32,637 nucleotides of DNA from Planctomycetota bacterium (GTDB lineage: Bacteria; Planctomycetota; UBA1135; GCA-002686595). The DNA lies in contig NYXZ01000013.1 of NCBI GenBank assembly GCA_002686595.1, positions 3,546 through 36,182 on the forward strand, read 5' to 3'. Below the pieces are notes generated by a model. It worked only from the letters and a program-made list of their open reading frames with translations, had not been told where the DNA came from and made no database searches. Of the stretch, positions 6,932 to 18,015 are shown piece after piece; positions within the stretch are counted from its first letter, which is position 1; every line of letters starts with the position of its first letter. The position numbers and the translations under genes are program-made.

Positions 6932-8251
6932 ATGGTGCCGCGCCCACGCCTTCTCCCCCTGGTTGCCTTGGAGTTGCGGCGGACCCTGCCCGCGGTCCTG
7001 CTCATCCCGTTGTCCATATTGCTCCTGGCATTGGCCCTCGCCTCCGGTGGCGACACGCTCACTGGGCTTGATCCGGATCCCGCCATCCTGCGGGGCCAAA
7101 GCCGGTTGACCCTGTGGACCGCGGCTCTCGTGCTCATCGTTCCCGCGGCCATCGCCGGGGCCGCCCGGGCTGGGGCCGGCACCCATCGCGCCGCTGGAGG
7201 CGACGGGGACAGATCCTGGTTGCGTGCGCGGGCCACTGGTGGTGGCACCGTGGCCTTGGCCACCTGGACCGGCCAACTGTTGGCCCTGGCCCTCATCATG
7301 TTCGTCCCCTGGTTCGCCGGGGAACTGGGAGCAAGGCGGGCCAGCGCGACGGGCGCAACGGGTGCGACGGGTGCGACGGGCGCCGCCGATCAGCTGGCTC
7401 AGGCGTATCCCTCGGCCCCCACATTTCTCAGGGAAATCTCCGATCACCGCCCGTTTCCCCGTCAGTTGCTATCCGCAGGCAGCAGCTTCGAGATGCAAGT
7501 GGCGGGGGGCATCGCCGGGGACCAGTACCACCTGCGAGCAGCGCTCGTAGCCGCGGGTGGAAGTGGAGAACACGGGACACATGAGGACCTCGGTGGGCAC
7601 TTCCAGGATGCCCTGAACAGGGCCCAGCTTTTCGTCGCGAGCCAACGCCAAAACACACGGGGCGTTAGCGAGCGAGTTGCCCCGAGCGTCCCGCCACAAC
7701 ACTCCCCGGACTTGGCGGGGGATGTGCTCAGCACCACCGAAGTGCTCCTGACCGAGGCCGACACACTGGTCTGGTCCGCCCCACCAGGCTCCGGGCCGAT
7801 AACACTTACCATCACCAACCGGGGCCCGGCCACGGTGGTTATCGGCGGCCCCGCAGAACTCGGGGGCCGGGGCGAACTCAGCCACTGGCGCCCGGTGGAC
7901 ACGGACCTCTGCGGCCCCCCCATTCTTCTGCTGCTCTGGCTCATTGCCCTGGCACCGGTCCTGGCCCTGGCCCAGGGCCTGGGCTCCCGCATGAGTCCCG
8001 CCAGCGCAACTGTGCTACTTCTGTGCCTGGGCCTGGCCGCGGCCCTGACGTCCCCCACTGCCGGGGCAGGCGGCAGCGGATTCCTCCACGCCTGGTTCGC
8101 CCAAGTCCCCTTCCCCGGCGCGGACCTCCCGGCTGCCATGGCCATCTTGGGCAACGGTCACATCCCAGCTCCGCCCGGCCCCGCCGCCCTGGCCAGCTCC
8201 GCCCTTTGGACCCTGGCGGGCCTGCTGCTGGTCCTCGGGAGAAGGCCATGA
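6932..8251 (+). CDS. putative ABC transporter permease (membrane protein)
   Basis: A 439-residue membrane protein starting on the base after the ATPase stop. I see hydrophobic helices near residues 8-35, 56-78 and 98-125, then a long hydrophilic segment of about 190 residues, then three or four helices between residues 330 and 435. The amphipathic VALELRRT start is typical of ABC-2 permeases and precedes the first helix. The hydrophilic segment is probably extracytoplasmic and contains a (Ala-Thr-Gly)4 tract at residues 139-150. The permease role rests on operon position and topology; no family is firmly recognised. It overlaps the next gene by 4 bases (ATGA). Confidence 0.7.
   Translation: MVPRPRLLPLVALELRRTLPAVLLIPLSILLLALALASGGDTLTGLDPDPAILRGQSRLTLWTAALVLIVPAAIAGAARAGAGTHRAAGGDGDRSWLRARATGGGTVALATWTGQLLALALIMFVPWFAGELGARRASATGATGATGATGAADQLAQAYPSAPTFLREISDHRPFPRQLLSAGSSFEMQVAGGIAGDQYHLRAALVAAGGSGEHGTHEDLGGHFQDALNRAQLFVASQRQNTRGVSERVAPSVPPQHSPDLAGDVLSTTEVLLTEADTLVWSAPPGSGPITLTITNRGPATVVIGGPAELGGRGELSHWRPVDTDLCGPPILLLLWLIALAPVLALAQGLGSRMSPASATVLLLCLGLAAALTSPTAGAGGSGFLHAWFAQVPFPGADLPAAMAILGNGHIPAPPGPAALASSALWTLAGLLLVLGRRP
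7346..7381 (+). repeat. in-frame 9-bp tandem repeat, 4 units
   Basis: Four copies of GC(G/A)ACGGG(C/T) encode (Ala-Thr-Gly)4 just after the third predicted membrane helix of the permease-like protein. The unit is a multiple of three, so copy-number change would lengthen or shorten the linker without a frameshift. Confidence 0.8.
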
Positions 8252-8844
8252 GCCCGCGTCGCGCCCTCTGCTGGCTAGCCCTCTTCACACTGTGGTACCT
8301 GGCCCCCGGCCTGCCGGGCAGCGCCGCCCAGGCCGAGTTGCCCCTGATTCGGCGCCTGTGCGGGCCCCTGGCGGGGCTGGCAGCATCGGCCCAGTGGGTC
8401 CGGACAGATCTGGCCCTCGAGGCTGGCCGCGAGGACCTGGCCTGGACCCGGGCAGAGCTGGCCCTGGCACTGGATCCCACGGCCACCGACGGCTGGTACT
8501 ACCTGGCACGGCACCTGGCCTTGGACCGCTCCGCTGCTGACCGCTGCCCGGACGCAGCCCAGCGCGCCCACTGGTTCCGATTGGGCCTCTCGGTCCTCGA
8601 ACGGGGCGAAGCCCACGCCGGGCGTCCGGCGGAGTTGATCCTGGATCGCGGTCTCCTGCTGGCCTATCTGGGGTCCCTGCCGGAGGGCGAGATCCCCTGG
8701 CCCGGCGGCGCCGCCGGAGCCTGGGGTCAGGCGCGCCAGGCCTTCCAGCGGGCCGCGGAGCTGGGTCACCCCCAGGCCGCCGACCTGGCCCAGCGCGCCG
8801 GCGACATCATGGCCGAACTCGGCGCCGGAGCGCCTCCAGACTGA
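8248..8844 (+). CDS. exported helical-repeat (TPR/Sel1-like) protein
   Basis: A 198-residue protein starting at ATG 8248, overlapping the permease stop by ATGA, with GGAG/AAGG upstream. Residues 5-30 form a signal peptide or anchor ending GSAAQA. The rest is Ala/Leu-rich helix pairs (ALALDPTATDGWYYLARHLA, then WGQARQAFQRAAELGHPQAADLA) that look like TPR or Sel1-type repeats, which are usually protein-interaction surfaces. It probably acts with the ABC transporter on the outer face of the membrane. No catalytic motif is seen. Confidence 0.65.
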   Translation: MSPRRALCWLALFTLWYLAPGLPGSAAQAELPLIRRLCGPLAGLAASAQWVRTDLALEAGREDLAWTRAELALALDPTATDGWYYLARHLALDRSAADRCPDAAQRAHWFRLGLSVLERGEAHAGRPAELILDRGLLLAYLGSLPEGEIPWPGGAAGAWGQARQAFQRAAELGHPQAADLAQRAGDIMAELGAGAPPD

Positions 8845-8934
8845 ACGCCCAGCGGGCCCAGCGCCCCCAGGCCCAGGCCCCGATTGCCAAGTCCGGTGTG
8901 CGCCTTGGTGGCGGATTCGGGTTAGCATCAGACC

Positions 8935-9600
8935 GTGGGTTTTCTCTCCGGCGACTCCCTGGCGTGGGTTTTGGACCTTTTCGGCCGAGCCCATTACCTG
9001 GCTCCTTTTCTGGTGCTACTGGTCTGCGGCATCGGCCTGCCCCTGCCCGAGGAGATTCCCCTGGTGGGCTCCGGCATGCTCCTGTACCAGGGTGAAGTCA
9101 AGTTCATCCCCATCGTCCTGGTCTGCTCAACGGCCATTATTTTGGGGGATTCCCTGGTCTTTTGGCTCGGGCACCACTACGGAACGCGCATCCTGCGAGT
9201 TCGCTTGGTGGCACGCATCCTGCACGCGGAACGCATCGCCATCTTGGAGCGGCGCTTCCGCGAGCACGGCAACTGGGGCGTTTTCACCTGCCGCTTCCTG
9301 CCGGGCATTCGCGTGCCGGGCTATTTCCTGGCGGGCACCCTGGGCATGAGCTACCTACGCTTTCTGCTCCTCGATTTGGCTGGCGTGGTCATCTCAGTGC
9401 CCACTTCGATTTGGCTGGGGAAGGTCTTTGGGCGCACCATCGATGAGCTGCAGGGCCGCGTGGAGAGCCTGCACCAAATACTCGGCTTCGGCCTGGTCGT
9501 GATCGGGCTCTTGCTCTTCATGCGCTCCCGGGTCAGGGCCCGCGAACGCCAGGTTCAACGGGCCCTAGAACACCGGGGCGAAGGCGAGCAGCGCTCATAA
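8935..9600 (+). CDS. DedA-family membrane protein
   Basis: A 221-residue membrane protein from GTG 8935. It shows the DedA/SNARE-associated family pattern: [16 protein letters not shown] near residues 33-48 (family E/P-rich re-entrant segment), [13 protein letters not shown], and the arginine-glycine segment [23 protein letters not shown]. DedA relatives include flippases of undecaprenyl phosphate and other lipids, and they support membrane homeostasis. Which lipid this one handles cannot be read from the sequence. The 90 bases before it hold no clear terminator, so transcription may continue from the ABC operon. The C-terminus is a basic cytoplasmic tail. Confidence 0.88.
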   Translation: MGFLSGDSLAWVLDLFGRAHYLAPFLVLLVCGIGLPLPEEIPLVGSGMLLYQGEVKFIPIVLVCSTAIILGDSLVFWLGHHYGTRILRVRLVARILHAERIAILERRFREHGNWGVFTCRFLPGIRVPGYFLAGTLGMSYLRFLLLDLAGVVISVPTSIWLGKVFGRTIDELQGRVESLHQILGFGLVVIGLLLFMRSRVRARERQVQRALEHRGEGEQRS

Positions 9601-9704
9601 CCTCGGCTCCACAAACACTTTACGCTACCGTCGGCCTGCTGGCACGAGGCCTGCCACCATCCCCGGGACAGGCTGGGCGGCTCCCTGCCGATGGGGCAAG
9701 CGAG

Positions 9705-9729
9705 CCTGGGGCGTCTTTTTCGTCCCAGG
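9705..9729. terminator. hairpin between dedA-like gene and pyrophosphatase gene
   Basis: CCTGGGGCG / CGTCCCAGG form a 9-pair stem (one G-U) with the 7-base loop TCTTTTT. No U-tract follows the stem, so it may be a Rho-assisted terminator or an RNA structural element. It lies about 100 bases after the DedA stop and before the putative hppA promoter. Confidence 0.4.
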
Positions 9730-9764
9730 GAAGCGCTTTCTCGGGACTCCTGGTCTGCCATGGA

Positions 9765-9792
9765 TTGACCTTGTGGCCAGACCCCGTATCCT
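9765..9792 (+). promoter_or_regulatory. putative sigma-70-type promoter of the pyrophosphatase gene
   Basis: TTGACC (9765-9770) and TATCCT (9787-9792) are separated by 16 bases and match the -35/-10 consensus at 5 and 4 of 6 bases. Transcription would start near 9799, giving a leader of about 110 bases that includes the C15 run. The call rests on consensus only. The rest of the 310-base gap 9601-9910 holds the hairpin at 9705-9729, an AT-rich patch (TTTTAATAAAA, 9846-9856) and the C15 run. Confidence 0.4.
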
Positions 9793-9890
9793 CTTTCGAT
9801 CAATTTCTCGCAGGGACAGCCCGCTGGCAGCGGGCAACCCCTTCCTTTTAATAAAACTGGCCTCGAGACAACGCCTCCGGCGCTGTTTGG

Positions 9891-9905
9891 CCCCCCCCCC
9901 CCCCC
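9891..9905 (+). repeat. homopolymeric C15 tract at the ribosome-binding position
   Basis: Fifteen consecutive C residues end 5 bases before the ATG at 9911, exactly where a Shine-Dalgarno sequence would be expected, and none is present. Such long G/C runs are prone to slipped-strand length changes, and also to sequencing error. Confidence 0.85.
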
Positions 9906-9910
9906 AGACG

Positions 9911-11986
<2,076 letters not shown>

Positions 11987-12048
11987 TTGCTATGCTGGAG
12001 GGGTAGGCGGCGGCCCCCTAAGGCCCGCGGCCGCCCCTCCCCCACACC

Positions 12049-12567
12049 CTGACCCGCACCCTCGCCATCGACACCAAGATCCTCGCCGCCGCCGCCGCCC
12101 AATTGGCCGATGCCAAAAAGGGCTGCGATATTCGCGCCTATGATGTGAGCGAACACATCCGGGTAGCGGACTATTTCCTCGTCATCACCGGCACCAGCCG
12201 CCCCCATGTGAAGGCCCTGCAAAACGAATTGCATGTGCGCCTGAAAGCCCTGGGGGAACAACCGATCACCGAGGGCGCCGCCCTGGGCTGGTGGATCTTG
12301 ATCGACTTCGGAGATGTGGTGGTCCACATCCTCCAGGAGGAGGCCCGGGAGTACTACGACCTGGACCATCTCTACGGCGAGTGCCCCCAACTCGACTGGC
12401 GCGCAATCGAGGTCGGTGAGATACCGGAGATTCCGCCCCGGGTGCGGGAACTCGAGTTCGCTGCGGAACTGGAGGCCACGGGAGATGTCCTGGAAACCGC
12501 GGATTCCGAACTGGATGCCGAAAGTGATTTGGAGTCGGGGCTGGAGAGCGAAGCGCTGGTCGAATGA
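12049..12567 (+). CDS. rsfS: ribosomal silencing factor RsfS
   Basis: RsfS (YbeB/Iojap) binds ribosomal protein uL14 and blocks subunit joining when growth slows. The core is clear: [32 protein letters not shown], then [30 protein letters not shown], as in all family members. Beyond it lies a ~55-residue acidic tail not found in short homologues. The start is unresolved. There is no in-frame ATG or GTG between the stop at 12004 and the core; TTG at 12103 would cut off the first family helix ([16 protein letters not shown]), so I place the start at CTG 12049, giving 172 residues. The stop overlaps the next start by ATGA. Confidence 0.85.
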   Translation: MTRTLAIDTKILAAAAAQLADAKKGCDIRAYDVSEHIRVADYFLVITGTSRPHVKALQNELHVRLKALGEQPITEGAALGWWILIDFGDVVVHILQEEAREYYDLDHLYGECPQLDWRAIEVGEIPEIPPRVRELEFAAELEATGDVLETADSELDAESDLESGLESEALVE

Positions 12568-13805
12568 TGACGGCGCTCCTTATGGGGCTGGTCCTGTTGC
12601 CGGGTGTTTCCGTTTCTCCCATGGCGGCCCCGCAAGCCGTCGTCCAAGAGGACAAGCCGGTATTTGATCGACTGGCCGCCGTGGAACGCGGCGTGGCGGC
12701 GCTGATTGAGATGCAGGAGAGTTTGGCCGGCGCTGAGCAGCTGAACGAATGGCCCTATGAGGGGGTCTACCGCGTGCGCGGGGACAAGGGGCGCGGCCGC
12801 ATCATCCCCCTCGGCTACCGCGTCGGTGGCACCGCCATCAGTGCCTGGGCCCTGTGCGCCGCTCCGGGCTGGAAGCGTGACAAGCCCCGCCGCGTCGCCG
12901 TCGAACGCGCCCTGGATTTCATCCTTGAACAGCTCGATGAACCAGGCCTGGCCGCCGATTTTGTCGGGGCCTACGATGTGCGCGGCTGGGGTCAGACCTA
13001 CGCCCTGAGCTTCCTGTGCCAGCTAAAGGCCCGCGACCTGGTTCCCCGCAAACAACGCCGGGCCGTGGACAAGGCCATCAGCTCCCTGGTGGAAACGCTC
13101 CAGCAGACGGAGATCACGGAGAGTGGCGGCTGGAACTACTCCCGACCGGGACGCGGAAAAGGGCCCTCGGACGCCTCCACCTTCATGACCGCCTCCGTGC
13201 TCCAGGCCCTCTTCTCCGCCGCCGAACTCGGTGAAACCCTGCAGCCAAAGGTCATCGCCCGGGCCCTCGCAACGCTGCGCGCCGCGCGCCTTTCCTCCGG
13301 CGCTTTTCAGTACGGCTCGGATCCGGACAACGCCACGGGCCGTGGCTTTGAGGCCGTGCCCGGCGCCATCGGACGCATGCCCATTTGCGAAGTGACACTG
13401 TTGCTCGCCGGCGAGGGTGACCAGAAACACCTGACGCTGGCGGTTGACGCATTTCTTGATGAGTGGCAAGCCCTGGAAGATCGCCGCGCCCAGGACGGCA
13501 CCCATGAACCGCCGTACATGGTTGCCCCCTATTACTTCTGCTACGCACACCTCTACGCCGCCCAGGCCATCGAAGGCTTACCCAAGGAACTGCGGGAGCA
13601 GTACCGCGAGCGGTTCCGCGCACGCCTCTTCAGCGTCATGGATACGGACGGCACCTGGAATGACCGGGTGTTCGAGCGCAGCGCGAATTTCGGCACTGCC
13701 ACCGCAATCCTGGCGCTTTTGCAGCCGGACCTGTCGTACCCAGCGGCCTGGGAGGCGCCGGCCCCGCCCCGGAAGAGAACAACTTCCGGGGGAGATGGGC
13801 GCTGA
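12564..13805 (+). CDS. secreted prenyltransferase/squalene-oxidase-repeat (alpha/alpha toroid) protein
   Basis: A 413-residue protein with a hydrophobic signal peptide (residues 1-22, ending SPMAA). The mature part alternates helix pairs with motifs such as [34 protein letters not shown] with a following [14 protein letters not shown], and [13 protein letters not shown]. These are typical of the terpene-cyclase-like alpha/alpha toroid family found in large numbers in some bacteria. The catalytic DxDD motif of squalene cyclases is absent, so it is unlikely to cyclise terpenes. A role in binding or assembly outside the inner membrane is inference. It is translationally coupled to rsfS. Confidence 0.75.
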   Translation: MMTALLMGLVLLPGVSVSPMAAPQAVVQEDKPVFDRLAAVERGVAALIEMQESLAGAEQLNEWPYEGVYRVRGDKGRGRIIPLGYRVGGTAISAWALCAAPGWKRDKPRRVAVERALDFILEQLDEPGLAADFVGAYDVRGWGQTYALSFLCQLKARDLVPRKQRRAVDKAISSLVETLQQTEITESGGWNYSRPGRGKGPSDASTFMTASVLQALFSAAELGETLQPKVIARALATLRAARLSSGAFQYGSDPDNATGRGFEAVPGAIGRMPICEVTLLLAGEGDQKHLTLAVDAFLDEWQALEDRRAQDGTHEPPYMVAPYYFCYAHLYAAQAIEGLPKELREQYRERFRARLFSVMDTDGTWNDRVFERSANFGTATAILALLQPDLSYPAAWEAPAPPRKRTTSGGDGR

Positions 13806-13850
13806 GAGCGCTTTTCCTGACGGCCACGGTCAATCCTGCCGATAACTGGT

Positions 13851-15617
13851 GTGGGAACACGGTTCCCCAACACCATGAACTGGTTGACCTGGAGTGATGA
13901 GGCCTTTGCACAGGCGCGGGAGCAAAACCGCCCCCTGTTCCTGGTGATTGGCGCATCCTGGTGCCGCTGGTGCCGCGACTTGGAGCAAAAGGTGCTCAAT
14001 GATGAGCGCGTCAAGGACCTGCTGTCCGAGCGCTTCGTGTCAGTCAAGGTCGACAAGGATCGCCGCCCCGACCTCGACGCGCGCTACTCCCGGGGCGGTT
14101 GGCCCACGCTGGCCTGGTTGGACGACACCGGGGAACTGGTGGCTGCCGAGACCTATCTCGAAGCGGATGAACTGCTGGAGAAACTGACCACCATCGCGGA
14201 CTTCTACGCCGCCAACCGGGACACCATCCGCGAGGAACTGGCCGAGCGCGCCCAATCCGCCGCCGACGAGGCACAACGGGCCCGAGAATCCAAGATTGCT
14301 GGAGGGCCGGCCCTTTCCGAGGATGTGGCGCGCCATGTGGCGGAAACTGTCCTGGCCACGGCTGACAAGGTTCACGGGGGCTGGGGCAAGCAGCAGAAGT
14401 TCCCGCACCCCGAGGCCATCGACTTCGCTCTTATCCGCTGGTCGGAAACCGGGGATGGCGAGATGCTGAACATGGCCCTTTCAACCCTGCGCCACATGCA
14501 GGCAGGGGAAATTCACGATCGCACGGACGGGGGTTTTTACCGTTACGCGGGACGCGCCGACTGGAGCGTGCCGCACCATGAGAAGACCCTAGACGCCAAC
14601 GCCCAGTGTCTGTTCGTCTACCTCGACGCCTATCAGGCCACGGGCGAGCAGTCGTTCCGCGCAACGGCGGAAGGCATCATCGCCTGGATGGAGAGCACCC
14701 TGCGCGACCCCAAGACAGGTGCCTGGCGTGGCAGTCAAGACGCCGATCCTACCTACGCCCACCTCGCCAGTGCCGAGGAACGCCGCGAGCACGGGGCGCC
14801 TCCCTGCGACCCAACCATCTTCACCAACGGCAACGCCATGGGCATCTCCGCCTTTTTGAAGGCTGCCGTTGTCTTGGAAAGGGATCACCTGCGGGATCGC
14901 GCCTTGAATGTGCTCGACTTCCTGCTCGCTGAACTCCTGGATGAACGAATCGGCCTGCACCACTACTGGGACGGCACTTGCCAACTGCCCGGCCTGCTGA
15001 CCGACCAGGCCTACACGCTGCGCGCCCTGGTGGATGCCATGCAGTTCACGGGGGAAACCCGTTACCTCGAACCGGCACAACGCTTGGCTGAGATGACCAT
15101 CGAACGCCTGCAGTCCGCCGGCGGTGGCTTCTTCGACATTCCGCGCACACCGGGGGCCCAGGGAGGGCTGGCCCGTCGGGATCGCTCGATCCTCGAGAAC
15201 AGCACCATGGCCGAAGCACTGCTGCGTCTGTCCCACATGGCCTGGAATCCGGATTACGCCGAGAAGGCCCGGGAGACGGTTGAAGCATTCCTGCCCGAGT
15301 ACAAGCGCTACGGCCACTATGTGGCCAGCTACGCCCGGGCCGTGAACCTCTTCTTCCACGAACCTCTACATGTAACCGTCCTCGGCCGTCGCAGCGATCC
15401 CGCCACCAACGCCCTGGCCCGGGCTGCCCTTTCCCCCTATGTGGCCAGCCGCATCGTCCAGGTGCTGGATCCCCAGGAAGATGCTGCCCTGTGCAAACGC
15501 CGCGGCCTCTGCCTGCCGGAGCAAGCCCAGGCCCGCGCCTATGTACACCGCGGCCGCAAGAGCTACGCGGAGACATCCGATCCCGTGCGCCTGCCGGCTC
15601 TCATGGCGCGCACCTGA
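13851..15617 (+). CDS. YyaL/SSP411-like protein with DUF255 thioredoxin domain
   Basis: A 588-residue protein. Residues 8-125 form a thioredoxin fold with the active-site-like CRWC (C38 to C41), where most relatives have CHWC. From about residue 130 to 480 there is an (alpha/alpha)6 barrel like N-acylglucosamine 2-epimerases (motifs GGWGKQQKFPHPEAIDFAL, TDGGFYRYA, HHEKTLDANAQ, WRGSQDADPTY). The last 100 residues are another alpha/beta part. The biochemical role of the family is not settled. GTG 13851 gives the longest product; ATG 13875 (MNWLTW, matching the family DWYPW block) is a good alternative. There is no signal peptide. It lies 45 bases after the toroid gene and is probably co-transcribed. 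Confidence 0.85.
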   Translation: MGTRFPNTMNWLTWSDEAFAQAREQNRPLFLVIGASWCRWCRDLEQKVLNDERVKDLLSERFVSVKVDKDRRPDLDARYSRGGWPTLAWLDDTGELVAAETYLEADELLEKLTTIADFYAANRDTIREELAERAQSAADEAQRARESKIAGGPALSEDVARHVAETVLATADKVHGGWGKQQKFPHPEAIDFALIRWSETGDGEMLNMALSTLRHMQAGEIHDRTDGGFYRYAGRADWSVPHHEKTLDANAQCLFVYLDAYQATGEQSFRATAEGIIAWMESTLRDPKTGAWRGSQDADPTYAHLASAEERREHGAPPCDPTIFTNGNAMGISAFLKAAVVLERDHLRDRALNVLDFLLAELLDERIGLHHYWDGTCQLPGLLTDQAYTLRALVDAMQFTGETRYLEPAQRLAEMTIERLQSAGGGFFDIPRTPGAQGGLARRDRSILENSTMAEALLRLSHMAWNPDYAEKARETVEAFLPEYKRYGHYVASYARAVNLFFHEPLHVTVLGRRSDPATNALARAALSPYVASRIVQVLDPQEDAALCKRRGLCLPEQAQARAYVHRGRKSYAETSDPVRLPALMART

Positions 15618-15632
15618 GAAGCACGCTGAACT

Positions 15633-15655
15633 GGACCGCTGTGAGCTAGCGGTCC
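15633..15655. terminator. bidirectional terminator hairpin between convergent operons
   Basis: GGACCGCT (15633-15640) and AGCGGTCC (15648-15655) form a perfect 8-bp stem with a 7-base loop GTGAGCT. It sits between the YyaL-like stop (15617) and the exporter permease stop (15677), where both strands need termination. No U-tract is present on either side. Confidence 0.6.
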
Positions 15656-15676
15656 CTGCTCGCGTGATGGCACAAG

Positions 15677-16846
15677 CTAGCCGCGGCGCATGGCGGCGGT
15701 GGGGCTCAGACGAGCAGCGCGCCAGGCGGGCCAGGCGCCGCCAATCAGGCCCAGGGCCAAGGAGAAGGTCACGGCGGAAAGCAGGACCGAAGGCGTGACG
15801 CGGAAGGCGAAGGCCACTTCCGTGAAGGTTTGAAAGTTGGTCGTGCCGGTTTCCACTCCCGAGAGGAATGAGGCGAACAGACAACCGACCAGGCCTCCGC
15901 CTAATCCCAGCAGCAGGGACTCCAGCAGGAAACCGAGGAAGACGCCCAGGGGTCGATAGCCGAGGGCGCGCAGCACACCGATCTCGTGGGAGCGTGCGGC
16001 CAGGGCGGCCAGCATTGTATTGGTGGAAGTGAAGACAGCGCCGACACCCATGACAAGGGCCAAGAAACCGCCGAGGGCCGTCAGCACGATGGAGAGCATG
16101 GCGGTTTGAGATGAGAGGTACTCCGCCTCGCCCATGACCTTGGCCGGCGCCGTGGGATGATTCTCCAGGCGCTCCGCCAGGGCATCCAGATCCGTTCCTG
16201 GACGCAGTCGGGCCAGAATGCGGCTGGGGCTGCGGCGCTCCAGGGCCTGTCCCAAGCGATCCAAATCGCCCCAGATCTCCGAAGATGCTGGCCCGTCCGC
16301 ACTAAAGGACCCCACCACCCGGAAGGGTGTGGTGTTGAGCACAATCACATCCCCGGTTCTGCAGTTTTGGATGCGGCTTGTGAGACTGCTGCCCACGATG
16401 ACCTCGTCCGTGCCGAACTCGATTGTCCGCCCGCTGTCCATTACGAGGCCAGCGCCTCCTATGGCAAAACTCCCCGGCTGGACACCGCGAATGGGGACAT
16501 TGGTTTCGCCGCCCTCGACCTTGAACAAGCGCACGGCCAGAAAACTCTCCAGGGCTGCCAGGGGTTGGCCGTTTCCATCGACGGCGATCTCCTCCAGGGA
16601 TTTGATCAAGGCCTCCCCGCGCTCGCGGCTGAAGATACTGTCGCCTTCGTTGGTGGCGCCGGGGCGCATCATGACCGCCACATCCGGACGCCCACCTTCA
16701 GAGAAGAGCGTGGCAAAGCCCTGTTCCAAGGCCAACACACCGGCCAGCACTGCGACAGTCGCCCCCACTCCGAGGATCGTCAACGCCGTGGCGCCACGGC
16801 GTACATAGAGGCTTCGCAAATGATAGCGCAGGGGGATCTTCAGCAT
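15677..16846 (-). CDS. FtsX/MacB-type ABC exporter permease (second copy)
   Basis: A 389-residue protein with the MacB/LolC topology: an N-terminal helix (residues 17-40), a ~210-residue periplasmic domain (45-250), and three C-terminal helices (about 252-278, 303-328, 355-380). The coupling helix RSHEIGVLRALGYRP follows the second helix, as in FtsX-domain permeases. It shares its first base with the stop of the upstream permease gene (TGATG overlap), which implies coupled translation. Together with the other permease it probably forms a heterodimer. The substrate is unknown; lipoproteins, lipids or peptides are typical for this class. Confidence 0.87.
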   Translation of the reverse strand: MLKIPLRYHLRSLYVRRGATALTILGVGATVAVLAGVLALEQGFATLFSEGGRPDVAVMMRPGATNEGDSIFSRERGEALIKSLEEIAVDGNGQPLAALESFLAVRLFKVEGGETNVPIRGVQPGSFAIGGAGLVMDSGRTIEFGTDEVIVGSSLTSRIQNCRTGDVIVLNTTPFRVVGSFSADGPASSEIWGDLDRLGQALERRSPSRILARLRPGTDLDALAERLENHPTAPAKVMGEAEYLSSQTAMLSIVLTALGGFLALVMGVGAVFTSTNTMLAALAARSHEIGVLRALGYRPLGVFLGFLLESLLLGLGGGLVGCLFASFLSGVETGTTNFQTFTEVAFAFRVTPSVLLSAVTFSLALGLIGGAWPAWRAARLSPTAAMRRG

Positions 16847-18015
16847 CAGATTTCCGCTCGCAGGGATTCAACGCAGGAGGTGCGGCTCACCAAGTAGGCC
16901 GGAGCCAATCCGGAGACGACCCCCACCAAAAGCGCCAGTGATAGGCCGAAGGAAGCGGCCATAAGAGTTATTCCGTAGCCGGGAAACATATTGCCCAGGA
17001 CCGACAAGAGGGCAGGCTCAGCCACCAGGGCCAGCCCCACGCCCATGGCTCCCCCGACCAGGCCCAAGAACAAGCCCTGGGTCAACAACATGCCCGCCAC
17101 CTCCCGCGCCGTGAAACCCAGGGCTTTTAGGACACCGGCATCCCGCGTCTGCTCGCGCCCGGCCAGCAACATAGTGTTCAGCACCGCCAGCAAAATGGCC
17201 AGGAACACCCCGCCTCCAATGGAGTTCACGAAGAAGGGCACATTGCCAACCATTGAGACAAACTGGGCTTGAAACTCCGCCTCGCGGTTGGTCTGGACGC
17301 GCTGGGGACCGTTTTCAAAGAGGCCGTCCACATCCGCCATCACCGCCATCTCGTCCGCCCCGGGAGCCAACCGCAGGGTAAACACGCCCACGCCCTCCGG
17401 CCCGCCGGCGGCTCCTGCATCCTGGGCTTCCTGCACATACTCGTAGTGGAAGAACAGAGTTCCGTTGTCCACATTCGAGGTCGCCGAGTGGTAGATCCCC
17501 GCCACCTGGAAATCCCACGGCTCGCCATCTAGGCGCGGATAGAGGGCGCCAATAATGGGCACGGCATCGCCAACCTGCCAGCCATAGCGCCGCACAAGCC
17601 CGTCACCGATCAAGCAGCCGCGGCGATTTGCGATGAACTCCTCCTCGCTGCCCGACAGGAGTTCGATCTCGGGGTAGGTCGCCAGCAGATTCTCTGCATC
17701 AACGCCGAACTGGCCGAAGAAGTTTTTTGGATCCTGGTAGTAGCCCCCGAACCAGTTGAACTTCAGCACTTCCTCCACTCCGTCCACGGCGCGGATCTTC
17801 TCCTGGTAGGAGCGGGGCAGGGAGACGAACAGGCTGACGGCAGATTGCACGATCAGCCGGTTACTGGCCGCCTGGCGCACGCCCGCATCCAATGTGCTTA
17901 CCAGGGGGCGCAAAACAGTTATCAGAAACACCGCCGTGGCCACCGACCCGAGGGTCAGCAGCGTGCGCAGTCGATGGCGGAACAGATTCCGTCTGGCCAG
18001 GCGCAGGGGAATCAC
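16846..18015 (-). CDS. FtsX/MacB-type ABC exporter permease (first copy)
   Basis: A 389-residue protein with an N-terminal helix (about 15-38), a large periplasmic domain, and three C-terminal helices. The coupling segment REQTRDAGVLKALGFTAREV matches FtsX-domain permeases. It has the same length as the following permease, but the sequences differ, so it is a diverged partner rather than a recent duplicate. Its start overlaps the ATPase stop by 4 bases, and its stop overlaps the next start by one base. Confidence 0.87.
   Translation of the reverse strand: MIPLRLARRNLFRHRLRTLLTLGSVATAVFLITVLRPLVSTLDAGVRQAASNRLIVQSAVSLFVSLPRSYQEKIRAVDGVEEVLKFNWFGGYYQDPKNFFGQFGVDAENLLATYPEIELLSGSEEEFIANRRGCLIGDGLVRRYGWQVGDAVPIIGALYPRLDGEPWDFQVAGIYHSATSNVDNGTLFFHYEYVQEAQDAGAAGGPEGVGVFTLRLAPGADEMAVMADVDGLFENGPQRVQTNREAEFQAQFVSMVGNVPFFVNSIGGGVFLAILLAVLNTMLLAGREQTRDAGVLKALGFTAREVAGMLLTQGLFLGLVGGAMGVGLALVAEPALLSVLGNMFPGYGITLMAASFGLSLALLVGVVSGLAPAYLVSRTSCVESLRAEI

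Noticed and set aside
16603-16610. TGATCAAG segment resembling an FNR half-site
   Set aside because: It lies inside a coding region and lacks the spaced 5-4-5 arrangement.
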